DNA from: a virus
Virus record (IMG/VR): IMGVR_UViG_3300048924_000587
Coordinates: 1 to 41,981 of that record
Reading direction: 5' to 3' (one strand)
Length of the DNA: 41,981 nucleotides
The position numbers were made by a program, and so were the translations under genes. This document shows positions 28,614 to 38,326 of this stretch, piece after piece. Each line of letters starts with the position of its first letter. Positions within the stretch are counted from its first letter, which is position 1. The notes under the pieces are model-generated. The model was not told where the DNA came from. It saw nothing but the letters and a program-made list of their open reading frames with translations, and did no database searches.

Positions 28614-31235
28614 ATGGCTGACGAAGAAAGCATCGGCACCGCCCGAATCGATGTCACGATCAACACCGCGACGATGGATGTCGGGGCGGAAGCTGCCAAG
28701 CGGAAGGTGTCGGGGCTCGGTGCGGAGGCTGCAGCCCAGTTCGACAAGGCGAATGCCAGCACGAAGCGGTACGCCGACAGCCTCCTTCGCCAGGCTGACA
28801 TGCTGGGCAAAACCCGCGCCGAGCAGATCGCCTATAACGCCCAGGTGAAGATCGGCGGCGAGCTGGGTGACCAGATCGCAAAGAAGGCGCTCGCCAACCA
28901 GGCCGCGCTGACGAAGGCGACTGACGATTACGTTATGAGCGACAAGGCGCGTGCCGCCGCGATGCGCGGCGTGCCCGCCCAGATCACGGACATTGTGTCG
29001 GGCCTGGCGACGGGCCAACGGCCGTTGTCGGTCTTGCTGCAGCAGGGCGGGCAGCTGAAAGACATGTTCGGCGGTGTTGTACCTGCTGCGAAGGCCCTAG
29101 GCGCATCTGTGCTCGGCCTGATCAACCCGGTCACGATCCTTGCGGGGGCTTCGGCGCTGCTTTTTGCCGCATGGAAGGCTGGCAGCGACGAACAGACCGA
29201 CTTCCAGAAGGCGATCATCAACACGGGCAACTACGCAAACACCACGGCTCAGCAGCTGCAGGGATATGCGGCGGACCTCGGCGCAGCGAATGGCAAGCAG
29301 CATGATGCTGCGCTCGTGCTCGCGGAAGTGACCGGATCGGGCAAGTTCACGTCTGATCAGCTGCGCCTGGTTGCCCAGGCCGCGCTTGCGGCCGGCGACG
29401 GTGCAAGCGACGTCGTCGCGCAGTTCGCGAAGCTCGGCGACGACCCCGTAAAGGCTTCGGTCGAGCTCAATTCGACCATGCACTTCCTCACCGCGGCCAC
29501 CTACGACCAGATCAAGGCGCTGGAGGATCAGGGTCGCACGCAGGATGCCGCCACGCTGGCTATGAAGACCTACAGTGCCGCCGTGGTTTCGCGGACCAAC
29601 GAGGTGAAGGCGAACCTCGGCCTGCTGGAAAAGTCCTGGGCTGGCGTCACCGGCGCCGCCAAGACTGCATGGGACACCATGATGGACGTGGGCCGGCCGC
29701 AGACCGACCAGGCCAAGTTCGATGTCCTTGCTCAGAATCGCGATGCGGCGAAACAACTTATCGACCGCGGCAAGGGCGGGATCTCGTTCTACGGCACGAC
29801 GGCGCAGAAGTACTACGACGACGCCACCCAGCAGCTCAGTGCGATGCAGGATGCCTACATCGCGGCCCAGAAGAAATCCACGCAGCAGGCGAACCTTCAG
29901 CAGGCCAATGATGCCGCTATTTCGCTGTCGCAGCAGGCCCAGCAGTACGAGTCCGACGAGACGAAGCGCGCCCGCGAGATCGCTGCCATCCACCAGCAGG
30001 CCAACGATGCGATCGCGAAAGCCAACCTGGCCGGCGACAAGGACCTCGCGGCGAAGATTCGAGCCAGTGAGGCCGCCGCTGTGGCTGGTATTCAGTCCAG
30101 GGCGCCGAAGGAAAAGGATCTGACGATCGACGTGTCTGACGGCTACAAGCAGATGCTTGACCAGATCGAAAAGAACATCACGGCCGACAAGAAAGAGATC
30201 GAGCAGCGCGCGAGGGCGACGGTTGAGCTGATCTCCTACCGGGAGGCCATGCAGCAGCGCCTCCAGACCGACAAGCAGGCCTTGGACCTTCAGGTGCAGA
30301 GCCTGGGGATGGGGCAGCACCAGATCGACCTACAGCGGCAGCTGCTGGACGTTCAGAAAGACGCAGACCGGGACCTGGCCAAGCTCAACGAGCCCTCGAA
30401 TCGCCGCACGCTGACCGACGACGAGTACCAGGCGCGCCTCGCCGCGATCAAGGACTACGAGGATCAGCGCACCCAGCTGATCTACGACGCCGATGCAAAG
30501 ATTCAGGCGGCGCGTGGCGACTGGACCAACGGTGCCAAGCGCGCGATCGCGGATATCCAGTACGACGCGGCCGACACGGCGGCCAGCGTGGGCAACCTGG
30601 TACAGAGCACCTACGGGAGCTTGTCAGACTTCATCGTCAACGCGGCGACCACCGGTAAGGCCAGCATCAAGGACCTGGTGTCCTCGATCCTGAAGGAGGT
30701 GGCGCGACTCGAGGCCAACAAGGCGGCCGCCGGCCTGCTGAGCTATGGAATCAATGCGCTGATTGGGAACGGCTACGGCGGCACAAACGGGCAGGGCGGC
30801 GTCACCTACGGCCAATCACCCGCTGGCATAACCGGCGGCGTTGGATTCGTCACGCATGTCAACGCAAAGGGCGGCGTCTACTCGTCGCCGGATCTTTCTC
30901 AATACAGCGGCAAGATCGTTGATCGCCCGACAACTTTCGCGTTTGCAAAGGGCGCGGGTCTGATGGGCGAGGCAGGGCCGGAGGCCATCATCCCGCTGAC
31001 GCGTACGGCCGACGGAAAACTCGGCGTCAAGCAGGTGGGTGGCGGCAGCAGTGGCGGTGACGGGGTGAACGTCAGCGTCGTCGTGAATGCCGATGGCAGC
31101 AGCGATGTGACCACCCAGGGCGATGGTGCACGCTTCGGCCAGCAGCTCGGGGATGCCATCAAAGCCACGGTGAAGCAGGAGCTGGCCATGGCGATGCGGC
31201 CTGGCGGCGCGCTGTGGCGGAGGCAGACGGCATGA
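28614..31235 (+). CDS. Tail tape measure protein
   Basis: An 873-residue protein that fixes tail length. The N-terminal part has a lambda-type tape measure region (MRGVPAQITDIVSGLATGQRPLSVLLQQGGQLKDMFG; key pattern QITDIVSGL and LLQQGGQLKD), then a hydrophobic segment (ASVLGLINPVTILAGASALLFAAW) and long coiled-coil stretches. The C-terminal part has SIKDLVSSILKEVARLEANKAA and GLMGEAGPEAIIPL. At about 1.5 angstrom per residue it predicts a tail near 130 nm. Confidence 0.96.
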   Translation: MADEESIGTARIDVTINTATMDVGAEAAKRKVSGLGAEAAAQFDKANASTKRYADSLLRQADMLGKTRAEQIAYNAQVKIGGELGDQIAKKALANQAALTKATDDYVMSDKARAAAMRGVPAQITDIVSGLATGQRPLSVLLQQGGQLKDMFGGVVPAAKALGASVLGLINPVTILAGASALLFAAWKAGSDEQTDFQKAIINTGNYANTTAQQLQGYAADLGAANGKQHDAALVLAEVTGSGKFTSDQLRLVAQAALAAGDGASDVVAQFAKLGDDPVKASVELNSTMHFLTAATYDQIKALEDQGRTQDAATLAMKTYSAAVVSRTNEVKANLGLLEKSWAGVTGAAKTAWDTMMDVGRPQTDQAKFDVLAQNRDAAKQLIDRGKGGISFYGTTAQKYYDDATQQLSAMQDAYIAAQKKSTQQANLQQANDAAISLSQQAQQYESDETKRAREIAAIHQQANDAIAKANLAGDKDLAAKIRASEAAAVAGIQSRAPKEKDLTIDVSDGYKQMLDQIEKNITADKKEIEQRARATVELISYREAMQQRLQTDKQALDLQVQSLGMGQHQIDLQRQLLDVQKDADRDLAKLNEPSNRRTLTDDEYQARLAAIKDYEDQRTQLIYDADAKIQAARGDWTNGAKRAIADIQYDAADTAASVGNLVQSTYGSLSDFIVNAATTGKASIKDLVSSILKEVARLEANKAAAGLLSYGINALIGNGYGGTNGQGGVTYGQSPAGITGGVGFVTHVNAKGGVYSSPDLSQYSGKIVDRPTTFAFAKGAGLMGEAGPEAIIPLTRTADGKLGVKQVGGGSSGGDGVNVSVVVNADGSSDVTTQGDGARFGQQLGDAIKATVKQELAMAMRPGGALWRRQTA

Positions 31236-31564
31236 CCGACACCTTCTCGTGGGCGACTCAGGCCGGGAACACCGGCACCGAGACAGGCTCGGTACTCGAA
31301 AGCCGCTATGGCGACGGGTATCGGGCGATCGTCGCCAACGGCATCGATCCGGTGTCGCGATCGTGGCCCTTTTCCTGGACAGGCCGGTGGCAGGACGTCT
31401 TCGCCATGCGCGACTTCCTCCGAGCGCACACTGGCGTGCCGTTCTACTGGACGGCGCCGCGTGACGTGCAGCAGCTCTACACCTGCAAGGAATGGCAGGT
31501 CCGCGACGTGGGCGGCCCGATCTACACCATTTCGGGCACTTTCGAGCAGTTCAACGCGTCATGA
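31232..31564 (+). CDS. Minor tail protein M
   Basis: A 110-residue protein of the lambda gpM family: MTDTFSWATQAGNTG, RYGDGYRAIVANGIDP and a C-terminal GTFEQFN. It belongs to the tail tip complex. The ATG overlaps the tape measure stop; a longer in-frame start upstream is not needed. Confidence 0.88.
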   Translation: MTDTFSWATQAGNTGTETGSVLESRYGDGYRAIVANGIDPVSRSWPFSWTGRWQDVFAMRDFLRAHTGVPFYWTAPRDVQQLYTCKEWQVRDVGGPIYTISGTFEQFNAS

Positions 31565-32268
31565 CCATCTATGCAGATATCCAGACCCTGGCGCCTGGTG
31601 CCTGGGTGGAACTCTTCGAGATCGACGCGCGCGCAATCACTGGTGGTGGATCGGGAGACATTCTCCGGTTTCACGGCTATACGCGCATGGGCCAGATATT
31701 CTGGCAGGGCAACGCCTACGACCCATGGCCGATTACGACCCAAGGGTTCAAGGTCGATCCCGATCAGCCGCCGGTACCGACTCTTTCCGCGGGCAACATC
31801 AACGGCCGCATGACGGCGTTGTGCCTCGCTTTCCAAGACCTGGTCGGCGCGCGGCTGACGCGCCGCCGCACGCTGGGTAAGTACCTCGACGCCATCAACT
31901 TCCCCGAAGGCAACCCGACGGCTGATCCCGAGCAGGAGATCCCGCCCGAGCTCTGGTTCATCGAACGGCGATCCGCCGAGGATTCCACCCAGGTCACGTG
32001 GGAGCTGGCCAGTCCGATGGACTTCGGCGGCCGTCAGCTGCCGGCACGGCAGATCATCGCAAACGTGTGCAGTTGGCTGATCAAGGGTGGCTATCGCGGC
32101 CCCTACTGCGGCTATACGGGCCCCGCGGTTGCCCAGGCCGACGACACACCTACGGATGACCCAGTGCTCGACGCGTGCAGCGGTCGCCTGCGGGGCTGCC
32201 GTCTTCGATTCGGCGAAACCAGTGAACTTCCCTATGGATCTTTCCCAGCCGCAACGCTGATCAAGTGA
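31561..32268 (+). CDS. Minor tail protein L
   Basis: A 235-residue tail tip protein of the lambda gpL family. It contains FHGYTRMGQIFWQGNAYDPWPI and LWFIERRSAEDSTQVTWELASPMDF. The last 65 residues hold cysteines in NVCSWLI, GPYCGYTG, LDACSG and RGCRLRF, matching the iron-sulfur cluster ligands reported for lambda gpL. It overlaps the M and K genes. Confidence 0.9.
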   Translation: MTIYADIQTLAPGAWVELFEIDARAITGGGSGDILRFHGYTRMGQIFWQGNAYDPWPITTQGFKVDPDQPPVPTLSAGNINGRMTALCLAFQDLVGARLTRRRTLGKYLDAINFPEGNPTADPEQEIPPELWFIERRSAEDSTQVTWELASPMDFGGRQLPARQIIANVCSWLIKGGYRGPYCGYTGPAVAQADDTPTDDPVLDACSGRLRGCRLRFGETSELPYGSFPAATLIK

Positions 32269-32999
32269 TGAAACTGACGACGCAAGCAGATATCCATGCG
32301 CACGCGCTGGCAGAGTACCCGCGCGAGTGCTGCGGTGTGATCGTCGTCCGCAAGGGGCGTGAGCGCTATATCGCATGCCATAACGTCGCCGAGACGCCTT
32401 CCGACCATTTCCGGATGTCTACGCAGGACGTGAAGGTCGCCGAGAGCGAAGGCGAAATCACGGCCGTCGTGCACTCGCATCCCAATGTGCCGGCGAGGCC
32501 TTCAGAGGCCGACCTGGTCGGCTGCGAACACTCGGAACTGCCTTGGGTGATCGTCAGCGTCATGCCCGGACCGGTTATTTCGGACACGCAGGTCATCCAG
32601 CCGAGCGGCTACGCGGCACCTCTGGTGGGCCGTAGCTGGGCGCACGGCGTGCTCGACTGCTGGGCACTGTGCCGGGACTGGTATGCGGCCGAGCGCGGCG
32701 TGCAGTTGCCTGACCCCGAACGGGCTGATAACTGGTGGGACGACGGCGTCAGCGACCTGTACGGCGATGCCGCCATGGAGTCCGCCGGGTTCACGAAGAT
32801 CAACCTGAGTGACATCGCCGAGGGCGATCTGATCCTCATGCAGATTCGGTCGAAGAACCTCGTCCCGAACCACGCCGCGATCTATCTGGGTGGCGGCCAC
32901 ATCATCCACCACCTCTATGGCCGCCTGAGCTCGCGGGACGTCTACGGCGGCTACTGGCAAGAGACGACGCGCTCGGTGTGGCGCCTGGAAACGACATGA
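32268..32999 (+). CDS. Tail assembly protein K, JAMM peptidase plus NlpC/P60
   Basis: A 243-residue two-domain protein. Residues 1-110 are a Mov34/JAB metalloprotease-like domain (E20, H69-S-H71, S79, D82). Residues 120-240 are an NlpC/P60 peptidoglycan hydrolase-like domain with C131 (LDCWALCRDWY), H202 (NHAAIYLGGG) and H214. All key catalytic residues are present. It acts in tail tip assembly and possibly in wall penetration. A GTG one codon upstream is an alternative start. Confidence 0.93.
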   Translation: MKLTTQADIHAHALAEYPRECCGVIVVRKGRERYIACHNVAETPSDHFRMSTQDVKVAESEGEITAVVHSHPNVPARPSEADLVGCEHSELPWVIVSVMPGPVISDTQVIQPSGYAAPLVGRSWAHGVLDCWALCRDWYAAERGVQLPDPERADNWWDDGVSDLYGDAAMESAGFTKINLSDIAEGDLILMQIRSKNLVPNHAAIYLGGGHIIHHLYGRLSSRDVYGGYWQETTRSVWRLETT

Positions 33000-33679
33000 C
33001 CGCAACGACCATTATTTTGTCTGGCCAGATGCGAAAGCGCTTCGGCCGCTCCTTTCAGTTGCATCTCGATACCAAGACGCCGGCAGAGGCTATACGCGCC
33101 CTGTGCACGATGGTCGACGGCTTCAGGCAATTCCTCATGGACGGGATGGACCGGGGCATCGAGTTCGCCATCTGGCGCGGCGAGGGCGCGCACGCCGAGA
33201 ACATCGGCAAAGAGCAAATGCGCGAACCGGCAGGGTCGGTGATCCGTATTGCGCCGGTCCACGCCGGCGCGAAGAACGGCGGTGTGCTGACCACGATCGT
33301 GGGCGCCGTGCTGGTGTTCATCGGGTTCGCAATCTCCGGGTTCTCCTTCGGCACCCTATCGCCCCTTGGCGCGATCTTCGTCACGGCCGGTATCGGCATG
33401 ATCGCCGGCGGCGTCGTGCAGCTGCTCAGTCCCCAGCCCAAGCTTCAGAAGGGTGGCGCCGACTCGGCAGACAACCAGGCTAGCTACGTGTTCAACGGTC
33501 CGGTCAATACGACGGCCCAGGGTGGGTGCATCCCGGTCCTTTACGGCGGCCCGATGGAGATCGGCTCGACGGTGATTTCAGCCGGTATCGAGGCTATGGA
33601 CTACAGCTCGCGGCCATCGAACGTCCATCTCGGTACGGCCCTCGGAAACACCAAGACCAGCCCCTACGACGCCGACTGA
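32996..33679 (+). CDS. Tail assembly protein I
   Basis: A 227-residue protein of the lambda gpI family. N-terminal ubiquitin-like part (IILSGQMRKRFGRSFQLHL, then TPAEAIRALCTMVDGFRQFL), then two hydrophobic stretches (VLTTIVGAVLVFIGFAISGF and LGAIFVTAGIGMIAGGVVQLL) and YVFNGPVNTTAQGGCIPVLYGGPMEIGS at the end. It helps assemble the tip. A terminator follows. Confidence 0.92.
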   Translation: MTATTIILSGQMRKRFGRSFQLHLDTKTPAEAIRALCTMVDGFRQFLMDGMDRGIEFAIWRGEGAHAENIGKEQMREPAGSVIRIAPVHAGAKNGGVLTTIVGAVLVFIGFAISGFSFGTLSPLGAIFVTAGIGMIAGGVVQLLSPQPKLQKGGADSADNQASYVFNGPVNTTAQGGCIPVLYGGPMEIGSTVISAGIEAMDYSSRPSNVHLGTALGNTKTSPYDAD

Positions 33680-33704
33680 TTCAGTCAAGTACGAACACCA
33701 CCCA

Positions 33705-33731
33705 GGCCCGCCATGAGCGGGCCTTTTCTTT
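33705..33731 (+). terminator. Intrinsic terminator between I and J
   Basis: GGCCCGC-CATGA-GCGGGCC, a 7-bp GC stem, followed by TTTTCTTT. It lies in the 61-base gap before the J gene and would reduce basal transcription of the host-range genes; the ATG of J follows ten bases behind the T-run. Confidence 0.8.
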
Positions 33732-33740
33732 GGGACATCC

Positions 33741-36700
33741 ATGGGCCTCGATCGAATCCTTGGTGCGAAGGGTGGCGCCGCGGCGCATACCCCTGTCGAA
33801 GCGCCGGACACGCTGCGCTCGATTTCCTACTTCCAGATCGAGGACGCGCTTTCCGAGGGCGAGATCGCCGGCCTGGTGAATGGCCTGCAGTCCGTGAAAC
33901 TGGACGGCACGCCAGTCGCCAACGCGGATGGGTCGCTGAACTTCACCGGCGTCTCGGTGCAATATCGGAGCGGCACGCAGGACCAGGCCTCTATCCCCGG
34001 CTATGGCTCGGTAAAGAACGAAATCGCGATCTCTACCGAGGTGAAGTCGGGTACGCCGTGGGTGCGTGCGGTCGACAACATCGAACTGTCCGCCGTGTCG
34101 CTAACCCTTCAGGTCGACGCGCTGCAGAAGAGCGACACCTCGAATGGCGACATCAATGGCTACCTGATTTCGTTCGCCATCGACATATCCACGGATGGGG
34201 GCGCCTACAACACCGTGGTCAACGGCGCGTTCAATGGCAAGGCTAGTGGGCCCTATCAGCGAACGATCCGCGTCGACCTTCCGCCGGCCACCTTGGGCTG
34301 GAACGTTCAGGTTCGTCGCCTCACTCCGAACGCCAACAGCGCAACGGTCGCAGATACCACGCGCATCGTGTCGATGACCGAGATCATCGACGCAAAGCTT
34401 CGCTACCCGAACACCGCCTATATCGCCATCAGTGGCGACGCTTCGCAGTTCTCGAATATCCCGGCTCGATCGTACGTGTGCTTTGGCCGAATGATCCGCG
34501 TGCCGAGCAACTACGACCCGCAGACTCGTGCCTATAACGGCATCTGGGACGGCTCATTCAAGATCGCCTGGACGAACAATCCGGCGTGGATCGTCTACGA
34601 CATGATCGTTCAGGACCGCTTTGGCCTGGGCGACCTCGTCGACGCGTCCCTGATCGACAAGTGGGAGCTGTACCGCATCGCGCAGTATTGCGACCAGCTG
34701 GTGCCGGATGGGAAGGGTGGTCAGGAGCCGCGCTACACCTGCACTGTTTACCTCCAGTCGCGCGCGGATGCCTTCCGCCTAATGGGCGATCTCGCCTCGG
34801 TATTCAGCGGCGTGACCTACTGGATGGGTGGGGCGATCACGACGATCGCCGACATGCCGCAGGACCCGGTCTACACCTACACCGCAGCGAACGTGATCGA
34901 CGGGCGGTTCACTTACCAGTCCAGTGCCCGCAAGACTCGCTTCTCGACCGCCCTGGTCACGTACAGCGATCCTACCAACAGCTACAAGCAGGTCCCGGAG
35001 TACGTACAGGACGCCGCGGCGATCGCTCGCTATGGCGTCCAGCAGGACGAGTTCGTGGCGTTCGGTTGCACGAGCCAGGGCCAGGCGCATCGACGCGGCC
35101 TGTGGGCCATCACGACGAGCCAATACGAGACCGACTCGGTCGTCTTCGCGGTGGGCCTCGAAGGTCTGCGCGCGGCACCTGGCCAGATCATCCGCGTGCA
35201 GGATCCTGCGCGCGCTGGCTTTCGTCAGGGTGGTCGCATCAGTGCGTCGACGGACACGAAGGTCACGGTCGATCGCGCGCCCGGAGAGGTTGCCGTAGGC
35301 GACACGCTGACGATCCATCTGCCGAACGGCACCGCCGAGACGCGGACGATAAGCCAGGTCAACGGCCGCGACCTCTACGTCAGCCAGCCCTTCACCGAGG
35401 CCCCGGTGGGACAGTCCGTTTGGGCGGTCGAGAGCCCGACGCTGGCCAACCAGACGTTCCGCATCCTCAACGTCTCTGAGGACAGCAGCCAGGGGGCCAT
35501 CAGCTTCACGATCAGTGCGGTCCAGCACAACGCGAGCAAGTTCGCGCACATCGACAATGGCGCGCAGATCCAGATCCCGCCGATCAGCAAGCTGCCCACG
35601 GGCGTCCAGCCGCCGCCGACCAACGTCCGCGTGTCCAGCCACCAAGTGGTGGAGCAGGGCATCGCGAACAACGTCATGACCATCGAATGGGATGCCGCCG
35701 CGGGGGCGTCCACCTACAAGGTCGAGTGGCAGAAGGACAACGGTCAGTGGATTCAGGCCGGCCAGCCCTCGACGACGTCGGTCGATGTAATCGGGGTCTA
35801 CACCGGTACCTACGTGGCGCGGGTGACCGCTATCAACAGCGGAAACACGCCTTCACTGGCTGCTTTGAGCGCTGCTACGCCGATCCTGGGCAAAACGGGC
35901 GCGCCGCCAGCGCTTACGACCCTCACGACGGAAAGCCTGATCTTCGGCATCAAGCTGGACTGGACCTTCCCGCCGAACGCGACCGATAGCCAGCGGACGG
36001 AGATTTGGGCCAGCCTTCACGCTTCCCGGCCGGCCGACGATCCGACGGCGATCAACGAGGACGCCTACAAGCTCGGCGACTTCGCTTACCCCGGCAACAG
36101 CACACAGATCAACGGCCTGTCGGCCGGCGTGTCCTTGTTCTTCTGGGGCCGCATCGTCGATAAGGCCGGGAACATCGGGCCGTGGTATCCAGCGGTCGGC
36201 GCAGTCAACGGTCAGTCGAGCAGCGATGCCAACGCCATCCTCGAGTACCTGACCGGAAAGATCGAGAAGAGCCAGCTTGGGCAGGAGTTGCTGGCCACCA
36301 TCGATTCGGTGGAAAGCCTGCAGAGCTTCATCCAGCCGCCGCCAGAGTGGGCTGCTGATGTCGCCTATCCCTACGGCGGCCTCGTCAGCCATAACGGCCA
36401 CCTGTGGACCGCCCTCGTCGCCGTGGCTATCGGGGGTCCGGAGCCCGGCACGAACGCGGCGGTCTGGCAGGACGTCGGTTCCATCAACCAGACAGCAGCC
36501 GGCCTCGCTCTGCAGATGTCCCAGGTGAATCTGAAGGTCGAGACGCTGGACGGCGTCGTGCAGTCCACGGCCGAGAAGACCGAATCGGTTTACGCCCAGC
36601 TCAATCCACCTTCGATCGGCAACCTGCCGGGCGCGGCGGGTGATCCGACGCAGATCCCTTGGGCTGGCTACTACGTCCAGACGCTTGCGCGCGTGTCTGG

Positions 36701-37325
36701 CGATATCGCGCTCGGACAGCGCATCGAAACGACGCAGGCGACGATTGGCGCGGTCAGCTCTGCGGTCACGACTGAAACGCAGGCTCGCGTGGAAGGAGAC
36801 CAGGCGATCGCTTCTCAGGTCACCACTGTCCAGGCTACGGCTGGCGCCGCGCAGGCCTCGGCCCAGCTCGCGTTTCAGACCGCTGCCAACCTCGACGGGA
36901 AGGTGGCGGCAGCGATCATCGGCAAGGTTGGCGTCACGGCGGATGGGAGGTATTACCAGGCGGGCTTCGCGGTCGGCATCGACAACAGCGGTGGCACCAT
37001 CCAGTCCCAGTTCCTCGTCACGGCCGACACGTTCGCAGTCCTGCCTACGACGGCCGGCGGCAACGTGGTGGCGCCCTTCGTCGTCCAGGGTGGCCAGACG
37101 TTCATCAGCCAGGCGCTCATCGGCACTGGCTGGATCACCGACGCCATGATCGGAAATCAGATCAGGTCGACAGCCTTGAACAACGTCGGTCTTCCCGTAT
37201 GGGAAATCAATAAGACCGGCACCCGCTACGTGCGCGGGAACGGCTTCACGGTCACAGAGGATGCGACCGGCTGGCGCATGGACAACGGCAGCGTCTTTGT
37301 CATCGAGATGGGGATCCTGACCTAA
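33741..37325 (+). CDS. Tip attachment protein J (central fibre, host specificity)
   Basis: An 1194-residue protein of the lambda gpJ family. The N-terminal 600 residues hold the tail hub domains (DTLRSISYFQIEDALSEGEI, LPPATLGWNVQVRRLTPN, YRIAQYCDQLVPDG). A fibronectin type III-like domain lies at about 620-720. A carbohydrate-binding-like module (W-A-DVAYPYGGLVSHNGHLW) is near 865-912. A DUF1983-like C-terminal region (from about 915) ends in the receptor-binding tip. It recognises the host surface. Confidence 0.95.
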   Translation: MGLDRILGAKGGAAAHTPVEAPDTLRSISYFQIEDALSEGEIAGLVNGLQSVKLDGTPVANADGSLNFTGVSVQYRSGTQDQASIPGYGSVKNEIAISTEVKSGTPWVRAVDNIELSAVSLTLQVDALQKSDTSNGDINGYLISFAIDISTDGGAYNTVVNGAFNGKASGPYQRTIRVDLPPATLGWNVQVRRLTPNANSATVADTTRIVSMTEIIDAKLRYPNTAYIAISGDASQFSNIPARSYVCFGRMIRVPSNYDPQTRAYNGIWDGSFKIAWTNNPAWIVYDMIVQDRFGLGDLVDASLIDKWELYRIAQYCDQLVPDGKGGQEPRYTCTVYLQSRADAFRLMGDLASVFSGVTYWMGGAITTIADMPQDPVYTYTAANVIDGRFTYQSSARKTRFSTALVTYSDPTNSYKQVPEYVQDAAAIARYGVQQDEFVAFGCTSQGQAHRRGLWAITTSQYETDSVVFAVGLEGLRAAPGQIIRVQDPARAGFRQGGRISASTDTKVTVDRAPGEVAVGDTLTIHLPNGTAETRTISQVNGRDLYVSQPFTEAPVGQSVWAVESPTLANQTFRILNVSEDSSQGAISFTISAVQHNASKFAHIDNGAQIQIPPISKLPTGVQPPPTNVRVSSHQVVEQGIANNVMTIEWDAAAGASTYKVEWQKDNGQWIQAGQPSTTSVDVIGVYTGTYVARVTAINSGNTPSLAALSAATPILGKTGAPPALTTLTTESLIFGIKLDWTFPPNATDSQRTEIWASLHASRPADDPTAINEDAYKLGDFAYPGNSTQINGLSAGVSLFFWGRIVDKAGNIGPWYPAVGAVNGQSSSDANAILEYLTGKIEKSQLGQELLATIDSVESLQSFIQPPPEWAADVAYPYGGLVSHNGHLWTALVAVAIGGPEPGTNAAVWQDVGSINQTAAGLALQMSQVNLKVETLDGVVQSTAEKTESVYAQLNPPSIGNLPGAAGDPTQIPWAGYYVQTLARVSGDIALGQRIETTQATIGAVSSAVTTETQARVEGDQAIASQVTTVQATAGAAQASAQLAFQTAANLDGKVAAAIIGKVGVTADGRYYQAGFAVGIDNSGGTIQSQFLVTADTFAVLPTTAGGNVVAPFVVQGGQTFISQALIGTGWITDAMIGNQIRSTALNNVGLPVWEINKTGTRYVRGNGFTVTEDATGWRMDNGSVFVIEMGILT

Positions 37326-37624
37326 TGGCCGTCGGTCTTCGTGTTCGCGACCCGGTCACGGGCGTGGTGCTGATCACCCTCGATACGCACCTGACCAAAG
37401 TCCTCGGTTTCTTCAATACGGGGAAGACGGATGGATCGATCGCCGACGGGAACCTCGCCAACGGCACACCCTTCTTCGCTACCGCGCCCTCGAGCGATGG
37501 TACGGGCGGGGAGATTCCACCGACGATTGTGATCACCAGCAATGGCCTCAGCTGGTCGTGGCAGAACAATCCATCCGCGCCTTTTAGGTCGTCGGTCGAC
37601 GTCACATATGGATTCTGGACTTGA
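37325..37624 (+). CDS. Tail tip / fibre-associated small protein
   Basis: A 99-residue beta-rich protein opening MAVGLRVRDPVTGVVLITLDTHLTKVLGF, with the ATG overlapping the J stop (TAATG). It resembles the DUF6453-type proteins that follow J in many siphophages. The next gene shows a similar layout. A virion role at the tail tip is inferred from position. Confidence 0.65.
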   Translation: MAVGLRVRDPVTGVVLITLDTHLTKVLGFFNTGKTDGSIADGNLANGTPFFATAPSSDGTGGEIPPTIVITSNGLSWSWQNNPSAPFRSSVDVTYGFWT

Positions 37625-38319
37625 TGGACATCGGCTATCGGACCAGAAACACTGGCGGTGGCATCCAGATCGACCAGACGTATCGAAACCTGTGCTTGCG
37701 TGCGAAGGGATCGTTTGCGCCTACGACCCCCTGGGTCACAACGTGGCGGATGGGCAGCATCACGGTCACCGGAAACTCGCCTGTGTTGGCCTGGCGATGC
37801 AATAGCCCGTGTGCGCTGGTCTCGTCGACTCGGTCGGGAACATCGATCACCTACACGTTCATGATGGCCGCGACGTCCGGGACGATCGAATGGTGGCTAT
37901 TCGATGACCCTGCTTTTGGCGTTGTGGTAGGAAATATCGGCCTGCGCATTCACAACCCGAGCAACGGCGTTGTCGTTTTCGATTCCAGGCAGAAGTACAT
38001 GCGCATCGTCGGCGGGCTTTCAGGGACGCTCGCTAATCCGTTCCCGACTGCCGCTATGAACTACCCGGGCTCCCCGGCCGTCGTGTCGGGCAATTCGGCC
38101 TACATCTACACGGCTCAGACGATCGGCGCCCCGGGCGGGCCGCCTCCTTACCCATGGCTCGATTTCGTCAGTTATCCGATGGCTGCGGTGAGCGGACAGC
38201 AGGTCACTTGGTCCGCGCAGACCAGCGGTGCCGTGAATCATCCGGCGAGCCAGACCTTCAACAGCCCGAGCAGGCAGGATGCCTACAACTACCTCGTCGT
38301 CGACGTTTCCAACTACTGA
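37624..38319 (+). CDS. Fibre-like / DUF6453-like tail protein
   Basis: A 231-residue beta-rich protein opening MDIGYRTRNTGGGIQIDQTYRNLCL, with GLRIHNPSNGVVVFDSRQKYMRIVG in the middle (key pattern HNPSNGVVVFDSR), typical of small tail proteins after J. Start at 37624 overlaps the previous stop; a TTG one codon upstream is possible. It may form part of a side fibre or tip complex. Confidence 0.65.
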   Translation: MDIGYRTRNTGGGIQIDQTYRNLCLRAKGSFAPTTPWVTTWRMGSITVTGNSPVLAWRCNSPCALVSSTRSGTSITYTFMMAATSGTIEWWLFDDPAFGVVVGNIGLRIHNPSNGVVVFDSRQKYMRIVGGLSGTLANPFPTAAMNYPGSPAVVSGNSAYIYTAQTIGAPGGPPPYPWLDFVSYPMAAVSGQQVTWSAQTSGAVNHPASQTFNSPSRQDAYNYLVVDVSNY

Positions 38320-38326
38320 GAACACC

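Noticed and set aside
29097-30320. 407-residue minus-strand frame in the tape measure gene.
   Set aside because: Antisense shadow of a long GC-rich coding gene; no motifs.
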